Assembly: GCA_029260475.1 (NCBI GenBank)
Contig: JAJDDE010000209.1
Location: forward strand, 1 to 44,971
DNA: 44,971 nt
Reading direction: 5' to 3'
From: Phycisphaerales bacterium
GTDB lineage: Bacteria > Planctomycetota > Phycisphaerae > Phycisphaerales > UBA1924
Of the stretch, positions 34,519 to 41,760 are shown in pieces (the stretch's first letter is position 1; each line of letters starts with the position of its first letter). The notes under the pieces were generated by a model. The model made no database searches. It was not told where the DNA came from and saw nothing but the letters and a program-made list of their open reading frames with translations. The position numbers were made by a program, and so were the translations under genes.

Positions 34519-35085
34519 TCAGCCGCCGGTGGACTGGTCGTCCGGCGCGGGGTCGGTTGCCGGTTCGGTCGCGGGCTCCGCGGGGTCGTCGGGCGTCACG
34601 GGCGCGTCGTCGCCGGCGCCGGTATCAATCGAGGCACCGAGGCCGCTGTCGGGGCCGGGCACACGATTCGGGTCCGCAGGCGTGAGCGTGATCGGGTTGC
34701 CTTCGCTGTCGGTGAATGTCAGCGGATCACCCGCTGTACCGGTGCCGGTCGTAGTGTTGGCGGGCGTAGCGGGTGCCACCTGGGAGGGCGTCACGCTCGC
34801 GTCAGCGGGGCGGAGCACGAAGTTCAATCCGATCGCGCAGGCGAGGAAGAGCACGAAGGTGGTGATCGTCGCGAAGGTGAGCGCATCGCCGGTCTTCGCA
34901 CCGAAGGCCGTCTGGCCCGCGCCATCAGACGCGGCACCGAAGGCGCCGGAGAGGCCGCCGCCCTGCGGGCGCTGGATGAGCACCACCAGCACCATCACCA
35001 GGCTGATGAGGACGAAGAGGATGATCAGGAAGGAGTCCCAGGAGAACTGGAAGCCTTGTTGGGCGAGCACGGAGAGAGCGGTCAT
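34519..35085 (-). CDS. secG: Protein translocase subunit SecG with long tail
   Basis: A 188-residue subunit of the SecYEG channel. The first 85 residues are SecG: two helices (SFLIILFVLISLVMVLVVLI and TFATITTFVLFLACAIGLNF) joined by the conserved loop QRPQGGGLSGAFG. The remaining 100 residues are a Pro/Thr/Asp/Gly-rich tail without known domain. Such tails are common on planctomycete SecG. The gene follows tpiA by 72 bp on the same strand, a tpiA-secG pairing seen in many bacteria. Most of the tail is likely disordered and exported or cytoplasmic; the topology is not decided by the sequence. Confidence 0.92.
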   Translation of the reverse strand: MTALSVLAQQGFQFSWDSFLIILFVLISLVMVLVVLIQRPQGGGLSGAFGAASDGAGQTAFGAKTGDALTFATITTFVLFLACAIGLNFVLRPADASVTPSQVAPATPANTTTGTGTAGDPLTFTDSEGNPITLTPADPNRVPGPDSGLGASIDTGAGDDAPVTPDDPAEPATEPATDPAPDDQSTGG

Positions 35086-35157
35086 CGGTCTGCCTTCGTT
35101 CGGGATCGGGCGTCGTGGCCCGGGGCGTTTCGGGTGGCCCGGACTATAGAGCGCCGG

Positions 35158-35940
35158 TCAGGGCGAGACGACGCCCGCTGCCGCTTCGACGATCGAGGCG
35201 AAGGCGTCCGCCTTCAGGGCCGCCCCGCCGATGAGCCCGCCGTCGATATCCGGCTGGGCCAGCAGCTCGGCGGCGTTCTCGGGTTTCATCGACCCGCCGT
35301 ACTGGATGCGGATGCTGTCGGCGGTTTCTTGGGAAAAGAGCCCCGCGAGTACCGCGCGGATCTTCTGGTGGGCGTCCTGGGCGTCCTGCGGGCTCGCGAC
35401 TTTGCCGGTGCCGATCGCCCATACAGGCTCGTAGGCGACGGTCAGACGTTCTTTCGCGACCGCCTCGTCGAGGCCCGCAAGGGCGCTCTCGAGCTGGTGC
35501 CGGTTCACCTCGTCGGTCTTGCCCGCCTCGCGCTGCTCGATCTTCTCGCCGATGCAGAGCACGCAGCCGAGCCCCGCGTCGAGGGCGGCGTGCGTCTTCT
35601 CGCGCACCAAGGCGTCGGTCTCCATGAGCACATGCCGGCGCTCGGAGTGCCCGGTGAGCACGAAGGACGCCCCGCACTCCTTGACCATCGCGACGGAGAC
35701 CTCGCCCGTGAAGGCGCCGGTGGTGCCCGGGTAGGCGTCCTGCGCGCCCACGAGCAGGCCCGCCTTGCGGAGGTCGGGGCCGCAACTGGGCATGTGCAGG
35801 TGGGTGGGGCAGGCGCCGACGTCCACGCTGCCCAGGTACGGCGCGAGGGCGGGGCCGAGCGCTTCGGTGAGCGCCTTGGCGCCCGCGTAGTCGGGGTTCA
35901 TCTTCCAGTTGCCGGCGACAAAGGGTCTGCGGACGCCCAT
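35158..35940 (-). CDS. tpiA: Triosephosphate isomerase
   Basis: A 260-residue TIM-barrel enzyme that interconverts dihydroxyacetone phosphate and glyceraldehyde 3-phosphate in glycolysis. VAGNWKMNPDYAGA holds the substrate-binding Asn and catalytic Lys, TGHSERR the catalytic His, VAYEPVWAIGTGK the catalytic Glu with the flexible lid, and IQYGGSMKPENA and DGGLIGGAALKADAF the phosphate-binding loops. All catalytic residues are present and the length is normal. It is probably co-transcribed with secG downstream. A 49-base gap separates it from an unrelated exported protein upstream. Confidence 0.97.
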   Translation of the reverse strand: MGVRRPFVAGNWKMNPDYAGAKALTEALGPALAPYLGSVDVGACPTHLHMPSCGPDLRKAGLLVGAQDAYPGTTGAFTGEVSVAMVKECGASFVLTGHSERRHVLMETDALVREKTHAALDAGLGCVLCIGEKIEQREAGKTDEVNRHQLESALAGLDEAVAKERLTVAYEPVWAIGTGKVASPQDAQDAHQKIRAVLAGLFSQETADSIRIQYGGSMKPENAAELLAQPDIDGGLIGGAALKADAFASIVEAAAGVVSP

Positions 35941-35989
35941 CGGTGCTCGCTCCTCGGGTGGGGGGGTTCGTGAGGCGCGAGTGTACCGC

Positions 35990-37051
35990 TCAATCGGCGG
36001 CGTGGGCCTGGTCGTAGCGTTTCCATATGAGCTTGCCCGTGCTGGAGCCGCGCGCGTCCGCCAGCGTCGCGGCGAGGGCCCAGAGGTTGGCGTCGCCGGT
36101 GCGGGCCGCTTGGCGAGCCACGCGGGCCTGCATGCTCGTCAGGCTGGCGGACTCGAGTCCGAGTGCCTTGTGATCGATGGGGTTCTCGCGCAGCTCCGGC
36201 TGGTCCTCGAGAGCCTCGGCGAGGTCGCGGGCGGCACGCTCGATCTGACCGTCCAGGGCATAGAGCACCGCCGCGATGCGGAGGTTCGAGCGGTCGGTGG
36301 AGTCCTCATCGCGGTCCTGGTCGCGTTTGAGATAGATCGCACCCGCTCGGTTCATCGCCTTCTCTTCGATCGCCACGAGCGCCGGGTCCTTCGGTTCCGG
36401 TTCGATGCGTACGGGCTGCGCCAGGAAGAGGTCGTAGTTGATCAAGCGCGGCAGCTCGAGCAGCGGCGGGAAGGAGTACGTGGAGCGGGAGGTGGTGTAG
36501 TAGGAGTCCTCGAAGATGTTCCGCGAGCCGCCGGTGCCGTAGACGCCGTTGCCAAAAACGCCGGTGTTGAAGAAGCCCGAGCTGTTGCGCTCGCGCGAGC
36601 CCTGGATGATCAGGCCGTCGTTGGCTTCGAGGAAGTCTTCGGCGGTGATGATCGGGCGCACCACGCCGTCGTAGTCGATGAACGAGAGCGTGCGGGCCCG
36701 GTTGTTCCGACGGATGGTGTCGGCGAAGTAGCCGCGGCTGTACCAGTAGGAGATCAGGTTGTCCCAGGTGTAGAAGCGGTCGCGCACGAGCGTGGGGTCG
36801 AAGAGGCGCGCGTAGCCGCCGTCGAGCGGAGGGACGTTCGAGAAGGGCGCGTTGGCGATGGGGTTGTTGCGGATGGCCCGGTAGCGCATGACGCTGTCGC
36901 CGGGCACCGTGGCGTTGTCCTTCGCGTCCGTGCTCTGGGCGGGAGGCGCGTCATCGGCGGGCTCACTCTGGGCGGGTTGGCTCTGCGCGAACAGCGCCCC
37001 GCCGGTGACGGTGAGGCTCAGGGTCCATATGGATGCAGCGAAACGGGGCAT
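35990..37051 (-). CDS. Exported protein of unknown function
   Basis: I do not recognise this 353-residue protein. It starts with a signal peptide (SIWTLSLTVTGGALFAQSQ) followed by a Pro/Ala/Asp-rich linker. The middle has aromatic- and Asn-rich stretches (DRFYTWDNLISYWYSRGYFA and SGFFNTGVFGNGVYGTGG) and the C-terminal 100 residues are helical (LRIAAVLYALDGQIERAARD and ALEDQPELREN), reminiscent of one or two TPR units. The ATG at 37051 has AAGGAG 4-5 bases upstream, which decides the start against the longer frame. It is divergent from the lipoprotein gene and 49 bp upstream of tpiA. Confidence 0.75.
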   Translation of the reverse strand: MPRFAASIWTLSLTVTGGALFAQSQPAQSEPADDAPPAQSTDAKDNATVPGDSVMRYRAIRNNPIANAPFSNVPPLDGGYARLFDPTLVRDRFYTWDNLISYWYSRGYFADTIRRNNRARTLSFIDYDGVVRPIITAEDFLEANDGLIIQGSRERNSSGFFNTGVFGNGVYGTGGSRNIFEDSYYTTSRSTYSFPPLLELPRLINYDLFLAQPVRIEPEPKDPALVAIEEKAMNRAGAIYLKRDQDRDEDSTDRSNLRIAAVLYALDGQIERAARDLAEALEDQPELRENPIDHKALGLESASLTSMQARVARQAARTGDANLWALAATLADARGSSTGKLIWKRYDQAHAAD

Positions 37052-37254
37052 GGCGCTCCTTCGATCAGACACCCGATTGTTCGCGCCCCGGGTCTGCGGA
37101 GCGCCCACGTCCACCCGGAAAGGCGGCGCGAGTGGGGCCAGGCCCACTCAAGGGGTACAGACGCATACCCGCACGCCCGGTTCGCGCCCCATGTAGTCTG
37201 TTCTGCACGCGAGGCGGCGGAGCCCCTCAGCACCAGCCCGGTTGGAGACCACGC

Positions 37255-37893
37255 ATGGACGCACGCCAACGAACCCCGACCACCTCCCTAGCGATGATCG
37301 GCGTCCTCGCGCTCGTCTTCGCCTCGGCGATCGCGGGCTGCTCGATCTTCAACAACTCGGGGGCACCCTCCAAGCCGATCTACGTCTCGGGGCAGACGGG
37401 CGACGTCCTGACGGTGCCCTACCCCAACGGCGTCTACGTCGAGAGCGACAACAACACCGCCGACCTCTACTTCACCACGATCCCCGGTGTCGGTGAGCCG
37501 GGCGTCAGCATGAAGGGCGTCAGCGGCTCTGTCCTCCACGTCCACATGTTCCTGAAGCCCCGGGCGGGCAAGACGCCCATCGACTTCACCGCCTCCAACG
37601 TCACCATCACGCACATCCTCGTCGCCGAGGGCGCCGTAGGCGTCTACGGCGGCGCGGGCTTCATGCTCCCCTCCAGCGACCCCGGTGCCTCCACCTTCGG
37701 CGGTGCGCTCCGCGACGTCACCCTCCGCCCCACCTCGCGCACCGACGGCTTCTCCGACCAGCTCGGCTGGAACGAACTCGCGGGCACGCTCCGCGCCTCA
37801 CGCGACCCCGAACGCGCCTCCCAGATCGCGGCGTGGGTAGACGCGGTGCTCGCAGATGATCGGCTGGTGGCGACGGCGGAAACCGAACGCTAA
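37255..37893 (+). CDS. Putative lipoprotein of unknown function
   Basis: A 212-residue protein with a lipoprotein signal peptide: basic start, hydrophobic core MIGVLALVFASA, and a lipobox ending IAGC. The mature part is polar and beta-rich (YVSGQTGDVLTVPYPNGVYV, TADLYFTTIPGV, VGVYGGAGFML), and the last 60 residues contain helices (ERASQIAAWVDAVLAD). No domain is recognised. It should be anchored in a membrane facing the periplasm. It converges on the amidohydrolase gene with 7 bp between the stops. The region 37052-37254 upstream holds the divergent promoters but no clear signals. Confidence 0.75.
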   Translation: MDARQRTPTTSLAMIGVLALVFASAIAGCSIFNNSGAPSKPIYVSGQTGDVLTVPYPNGVYVESDNNTADLYFTTIPGVGEPGVSMKGVSGSVLHVHMFLKPRAGKTPIDFTASNVTITHILVAEGAVGVYGGAGFMLPSSDPGASTFGGALRDVTLRPTSRTDGFSDQLGWNELAGTLRASRDPERASQIAAWVDAVLADDRLVATAETER

Positions 37894-37900
37894 TCGGGCC

Positions 37901-39016
37901 TCAGTGCTCGTCGTACCACTTCAGAATCGTGCCCTCGCACGCCCCGCGGTAGAGCGTGCGCAGCGTGCTCTCGGGCAGCGCGTGCCCCGTGAGCGTTGGG
38001 GCGCTCATCTCGTCGTGCCGGTCCGGGTCGATCATGTGGAGGTCCGGGTCGGCGATGGGGGACTCGCCAGTGCGCCCGGTTTCGAGCATCGTGCGGTACG
38101 CGTAGTACCGGCTCGCGTAGAGGTCGAACGCCTCCTGGCGGCTCGACGCCTGCGTGCCCATATCGCGCGGCCCCGCCTCGTCCGTCAGGTGCTCGTCCAT
38201 CGTCACGATGTCCGAGCCGTAGAGCACGCGCCCCGCAAAGCGGTTGAGGAACCCGAGCAGTTCGTCCGTGGGGTGCTTGCTGAGCTCGCGGACCATCCAC
38301 TTGGTCGCGCTCGTGTCGATCACGAAGTTGGGATGGCGATCGAGGAAGCCGGAGAGAAACCCGAGGTCCTCGGGCCAGCCGCCCATGTGCGCGATGAGCC
38401 AGAGGCGCGGGTACTCCTCCCCCAAACGCTCTAACGCGTCGTACTGCTCGGCCTTGGTGCCGTACCACGCACTGTCGGTGTACTTCGATTCGAACCACGT
38501 GTCCGGGTCGGCGATGTGCACCATGAAGGCCATGTCGAGGCTGGCGGCGTGGTCCATCTGCTTGCGCCGCCAGGGGTGGTCGAGGGTGACGAGCTTCGGG
38601 TCCAGCCCGTGGTACTTCATCATGTCGCGACCGCGCGGGCCGCACCAGAACTTGAGCATGCGGGCGCCGAGCCCGTGCCAGGCGGTGATGTTGTCCATGT
38701 AGCCCTGGGTGTGGGCGTGGGCGGGGTCGTGTGAGGTGTATTCGGGGACCGCGACGAAGCGGATGCGCTCGCCCATCGCGTTCTTCACGCCCTCGGCCTG
38801 AGCGAGCTGGGTCTGGCTGAAGGTGAGCTCGACGCCGTAGAGGTCGCAGACCTCGCGGTAGAGCGTGGCGGCCTCCGCCCCGTTGATGTGGGCGTGCGCG
38901 TCGATAATCGGCACCACGGGCGGGCCCAGCCGCTGGGCCTCGGCTCGGTAGTCGAGCCCGAAACGGTTGGCAGCAGTGGCGGGACAAGACCCCGCGGACG
39001 TCTCGGTGGTGCTCAT
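37901..39016 (-). CDS. Amidohydrolase family 2 (TIM-barrel) metal-dependent hydrolase
   Basis: A 371-residue amidohydrolase-superfamily protein of the amidohydrolase 2 (ACMSD-like) group. IIDAHAHING gives the metal-binding H-x-H at the end of strand 1, FMVHIADPDTWF and LIAHMGGWPED the further histidines, and VLYGSDIV the catalytic Asp at strand 8. The family decarboxylates or hydrolyses small carboxylic or lactone compounds, so the substrate is open. The start at 39016 was preferred over the longer frame to 39091, whose leader looks noncoding. It converges on the lipoprotein gene. It is divergent from mraZ, sharing an upstream region of about 220 bases. Confidence 0.85.
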   Translation of the reverse strand: MSTTETSAGSCPATAANRFGLDYRAEAQRLGPPVVPIIDAHAHINGAEAATLYREVCDLYGVELTFSQTQLAQAEGVKNAMGERIRFVAVPEYTSHDPAHAHTQGYMDNITAWHGLGARMLKFWCGPRGRDMMKYHGLDPKLVTLDHPWRRKQMDHAASLDMAFMVHIADPDTWFESKYTDSAWYGTKAEQYDALERLGEEYPRLWLIAHMGGWPEDLGFLSGFLDRHPNFVIDTSATKWMVRELSKHPTDELLGFLNRFAGRVLYGSDIVTMDEHLTDEAGPRDMGTQASSRQEAFDLYASRYYAYRTMLETGRTGESPIADPDLHMIDPDRHDEMSAPTLTGHALPESTLRTLYRGACEGTILKWYDEH

Positions 39017-39134
39017 GGGCCAATCGTAGGGACGATGAGCCCGCACGCCCCTACAGCACCCGTGGACCCCCCCGGACCATGCGTTGGGCAACGGTGCAGG
39101 CCATCACCCCCGCAACCGGTGAATTCGCACGGGT

Positions 39135-39208
39135 GTGGGTGGCGTGGGGCAAGATTCGGGCGAAATGTGTCGAAGTGTGTTGCGGAGTGGGGCATCGTGT
39201 CGTACGCT
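39135..39208 (+). promoter_or_regulatory. mraZ promoter with 10-bp-spaced MraZ-type operator boxes
   Basis: Four GTGK boxes lie exactly 10 bases apart: GTGT at 39167, GTGT at 39177, GTGG at 39187 and GTGT at 39197. Two more GTGG boxes stand at 39135 and 39144, with a 9-base offset. Known MraZ proteins bind tandem direct repeats (TGGGN or GTGG-type in E. coli, AAAGTGT in Mycoplasma) with a 10-bp period upstream of their own gene. A promoter, TTGCGG (39180-39185) and TACGCT (39203-39208) with 17-base spacing, overlaps boxes 3 and 4, as expected for autorepression. Confidence 0.65.
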
Positions 39209-39239
39209 GCTCTCCGAACCACTGGACGGAGCCTCATGC

Positions 39240-39698
39240 GTGCTTTTTACCGGGCAATACGAACATTCGATCGACGCGAAGGGTCGCCTCGCGGTGCCGG
39301 CGGATATCCGTCAGCGCTGGGACTCGACGCGCGACGGGGCGGCCTGGTTCGCGGTCCCCTGGATCGGTGGGCTCGTGCGGCTCTACACGGAGACCAGCTT
39401 CGTGAGCAGGGCGGAAGGACTGGGAGGCTCGCTGCTCCCGGACGAGGACGAAGCGGAGCTGCAAGCCACCTTCTTCGGCCTCGCGGAGCGGATCGAGCCG
39501 GACAGCGCCGGGCGTATCCGCATGCCGGACTCGATGCGGGAGATGGCGGGGCTCGGCACGGAGGTCGTCCTCGTCGGAGCGGGGGATCGGCTTGAAGTGC
39601 GGGACCGTCGGGATTGGGAACAGAGCAAGAAGGACCGGCTGGCCCAACTGCCGGACCTGATGAAGCGGATCAGCGCCAAGAAGCGCGCCGAGGGATGA
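39240..39698 (+). CDS. mraZ: Transcriptional regulator MraZ
   Basis: A 152-residue MraZ protein, made of two AbrB-like swapped-hairpin domains that assemble into a ring and bind tandem repeats upstream of their own gene. Domain 1 holds LFTGQYEHSIDAKGRLAVPA, domain 2 ERIEPDSAGRIRMPDSMREM followed by AGLGTEVVLVGAGDRLEVRD. The GTG at 39240 begins the conserved part and has CGGAG eight bases upstream; the ATG at 39236 is out of frame. The usual downstream partner rsmH (mraW) and the division cluster are absent, so mraZ is an orphan here. A noncoding hairpin-rich stretch follows. Confidence 0.93.
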   Translation: MLFTGQYEHSIDAKGRLAVPADIRQRWDSTRDGAAWFAVPWIGGLVRLYTETSFVSRAEGLGGSLLPDEDEAELQATFFGLAERIEPDSAGRIRMPDSMREMAGLGTEVVLVGAGDRLEVRDRRDWEQSKKDRLAQLPDLMKRISAKKRAEG

Positions 39699-39712
39699 GA
39701 GAGGGAGCCGCG

Positions 39713-40098
39713 CGTCACCCTAGCGGGTGACGAATGCGGATGACGCCGAGCACGGATCGCTCGGCAGACAAGTGGAGCGGCGGCGCAAGGATGCGTCGCC
39801 CCGATCGAGCCCCCAAGGCATCTGAGCGCAAGGACGCGCTCGCCGGCTCCTTCTTCTCGTCACGGAGAGAAGGGCCACCGCCACGGACGGGACCAGTTCG
39901 ATCAACGCTCTGACACAGAGCGCCCCGCGCCGCCCGAACGCGCCGCGTGGCATTTCCCCGTCCGCTCCCCGCACCCGTGCGGGGGCGGCTTCTGAACCAC
40001 CACCCTCTGCGGCGATCGTCCACCACCACCACCTTTCCACCACATCGACGCCGTAGACCACCGCGGCCTCCCGTCACTGGGAGGCCGCTGTTGTTTTT
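39713..40098 (+). ncRNA. Candidate CsrA-sequestering small RNA (CsrB/RsmZ-like)
   Basis: No convincing gene lies between the mraZ stop and the terminator. Instead there is a row of stem-loops: 39713-39732 (8 bp), 39745-39765 (7 bp, loop ACGGATC), 39779-39800 (9 bp with one G-U, loop AGGA inside CAAGGATG), 39824-39841 (6 bp, loop AAGGAC), about 39853-39872 (6 bp, loop GTCACGGA), 39906-39922 (7 bp), 39962-39988 (11 bp with one bulge) and the terminator. ANGGA occurs five times (39752, 39787, 39830, 39862, 39883), four of them in loops. CsrA/RsmA binds ANGGA in hairpin loops, with CARGGAUG as the core of the selected consensus, so a CsrA sponge is inferred. No promoter is clear; the RNA could be cut from the mraZ transcript. 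Confidence 0.5.
40063..40098 (+). terminator. Strong intrinsic terminator downstream of the candidate small RNA
   Basis: A perfect 10-bp stem (40063-40072 with 40079-40088) closes a six-base loop GTCACT and is followed by TGTTGTTTTT (40089-40098). It acts on the plus strand; the minus strand has no T tract next to the stem. It lies about 365 bases after the mraZ stop, which implies a transcript that crosses the whole hairpin region. Confidence 0.85.
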
Positions 40099-40108
40099 GG
40101 GACCGATT

Positions 40109-40242
40109 CTGGGTGGCCGGGAACAGCCGCTCTGGGCTGCTCCCGGGTTCGGCATCGTTGGGGCTTGTGCGGGCTTTCGTGTTTCGCGGGTGCGAGATCG
40201 GACATCCCCGGGAGCGGCGAAGCGCCGTTCCCTGCCACCCAG
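40109..40242. repeat. REPIN-like inverted doublet of palindromes
   Basis: The left arm (40109-40147) and the right arm (40207-40242, read on the other strand) share CTGGGTGGC, GGGAAC and GCTCCCGGG in the same order with few differences. Each arm is itself a hairpin: left CCGGGA-x-CAGCC / GGCTG-x-TCCCGG, right 10 bp around AAG. Two inverted palindromes separated by a 59-base spacer is the form of a REPIN, the mobile doublet of REP sequences. A 12-base direct repeat (CGCTGTTGTTTT) stands at 40086 and 40243 around it. A structured RNA is the alternative reading. Confidence 0.55.
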
Positions 40243-40252
40243 CGCTGTTGTT

Positions 40253-40642
40253 TTAGTCGTCTGCGAGTTGTGACAACTTGTCTAGGACAGCCGTGGTCAC
40301 TGTCGAGTTGTCGAGGCGATCTTTGTGGAAACGCCTGTCCCATATGATGAGGCAATGGACGATCGTCGCCTCAGTCTCGGGGTGCTCTCGATCAGGGCCA
40401 ATGAGGAACGTCGATGCGTAATCGCCGACTTCATCCGTACACACAATGGAAATCAACCAAGGAGCTTCTTCGTTGATCCGCTTCGCGTCTTTGAGACGTT
40501 CCCGGACCGAACCCTCGAAGAGCTTTGGGTCAATCGTGTGAGGATTCTCAAGCGCTACCGGATGTGCGGAGACGATTAGATCAACTAGCTCGCCTCGCGT
40601 GAGGCTGGTGATTCGGAACCGCTTGAGGTCGAGCCCGCCCAT
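40253..40642 (-). CDS. Hypothetical protein at the end of the serine operon
   Basis: I do not recognise this 129-residue protein. It has a plausible globular make-up: LKRFRITSLTRGELVDLIVS, then PKLFEGSVRERLKDAKRI, WLISIVCTDEVGDYASTFLI and an end DKLSQLADD. It has no signal peptide or membrane segment. The start at 40642 follows the serC stop by two bases, which supports co-transcription. Its base composition is less GC-rich than serC, which suggests later acquisition. Its stop codon overlaps the right direct repeat of the REPIN-like element. A plus-strand frame inside it (40325-40579) is less convincing. Confidence 0.6.
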   Translation of the reverse strand: MGGLDLKRFRITSLTRGELVDLIVSAHPVALENPHTIDPKLFEGSVRERLKDAKRINEEAPWLISIVCTDEVGDYASTFLIGPDREHPETEATIVHCLIIWDRRFHKDRLDNSTVTTAVLDKLSQLADD

Positions 40643-40644
40643 CG

Positions 40645-41760
40645 TTACCCGTTCTTCGACGCGAAGTCCTTCATGAACCCCACGAGCGCCTCGACGGCCT
40701 CCTTGGGCACCGCGTTGTAGAGCGAGGCGCGCATGCCGCCCGCGTCGCGGTGGCCCTTGAGGTTCGCCAGCCCCTGGGCCTCGGCCTGGTTCACGAAGTC
40801 GCCCTCGAGATCATGGTTCGCGCAGCGGAAGCAGACATTCATGTTGCTGCGGCTGCCCTCGGCGACGTTGGCGGTGTAGAAGCTCGAATCGTCCAGGAAG
40901 TCGTAGAGCACCGCCGCCTTCTCGGCGTTGCGTTGCCCCATCACCTTGAGCCCGCCCTCCTTCTCGATCCACTCGAAGACCTTGCCCATCAGGTAGATCG
41001 CGAACGTGTTGGGCGTGTTCGGGCGGCTGCCCTGCTCCATCATCACGTCGTACCGCATGAGCGTGGGCGTGTTCTCGCGGTGCTTGCCGACGAGGTCCTT
41101 CCGCACGATCACGAGCGCGCAGCCCGCGGGGCCCAGGTTCTTCTGGGCGCCGGCGTAGATGAGCCCGTACTTGGAGACGTCGATCGGGCGCGAATAGATG
41201 TTGCTCGACGCGTCGGAGACCAGGGGCGAGGGGGCGTCGGGGAGTGTCGTGAACTCGGTGCCGAAGATGGTGTTGTTCTCGGTGAAGTGGCAGTACGCCG
41301 CGTCTTTGCAGAGGTCGAAGGTGTCCTGCGCGGGGATGTAGCTGAAGTTCTTGTCCTCGCTTGAGGCCGAGACGTGGACCTCGCCGTACATCTTGGCTTC
41401 CTTGATGGACTTCTTGCTCCAGGCGCCGGTGTTGATGTAGTCCGCGTGCCCGCCGACGGGCAGCAGGTTCGCGGGCACCATCGCGTTCTGGAGCGTCGCG
41501 CCGCCCTGGACGAAGAGCACCGCGTAGTCGTCGGAGATGTTGCCGATGCGCCGGCAGGCGGCCTCGGCCTCGTCGATCACGCGGTCGAAGACCTTGCCCC
41601 GGTGCGAGTGCTCGAGGATGCCGATGCCCGAGGCGTCGATGTTCCAGAGGTCCGCGCGGGCCTGGTTGAGCACGTCGTCGGGGAGGCAGGCGGGGCCCGC
41701 GGAGAAGTTGAAGATCCGGGCCGTGCCGGTCGCGGTGTTAGCAGTATTGACAGCGCTCAT
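40645..41760 (-). CDS. serC: Phosphoserine aminotransferase
   Basis: A 371-residue PLP enzyme that converts 3-phosphohydroxypyruvate and glutamate to phosphoserine, the second step of serine synthesis. FNFSAGPACLPDDVLNQA, GIGILEHSHRGKVF, VLFVQGGATLQNAMVPANL, the PLP lysine in YAGAQKNLGPAG, and HRDAGGMRASLYNAV at the end are diagnostic. The length is normal. The ATG at 41760 overlaps the serA stop by 4 bp. It lies between serA and an unknown small gene in the same operon. The enzyme is cytosolic and should also serve pyridoxal synthesis together with pdxJ. Confidence 0.97.
   Translation of the reverse strand: MSAVNTANTATGTARIFNFSAGPACLPDDVLNQARADLWNIDASGIGILEHSHRGKVFDRVIDEAEAACRRIGNISDDYAVLFVQGGATLQNAMVPANLLPVGGHADYINTGAWSKKSIKEAKMYGEVHVSASSEDKNFSYIPAQDTFDLCKDAAYCHFTENNTIFGTEFTTLPDAPSPLVSDASSNIYSRPIDVSKYGLIYAGAQKNLGPAGCALVIVRKDLVGKHRENTPTLMRYDVMMEQGSRPNTPNTFAIYLMGKVFEWIEKEGGLKVMGQRNAEKAAVLYDFLDDSSFYTANVAEGSRSNMNVCFRCANHDLEGDFVNQAEAQGLANLKGHRDAGGMRASLYNAVPKEAVEALVGFMKDFASKNG

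Noticed and set aside
39734-39913. 59-codon plus-strand frame beginning MRMTPSTDRS inside the candidate small RNA
   Set aside because: It has no ribosome site, its composition is Arg/Ser/Pro-rich like other random frames here, and the stem-loop structure explains the sequence better.
39699-40100. RNase P RNA or tmRNA after mraZ
   Set aside because: The conserved P RNA elements (GGAAAGTCCGG type and ACAGAA) and the tmRNA T arm or tag frame are absent on both strands.
40325-40579. 84-codon plus-strand frame opposite the small gene behind serC
   Set aside because: The minus-strand frame follows serC by two bases and has a more natural protein composition; both cannot be real.
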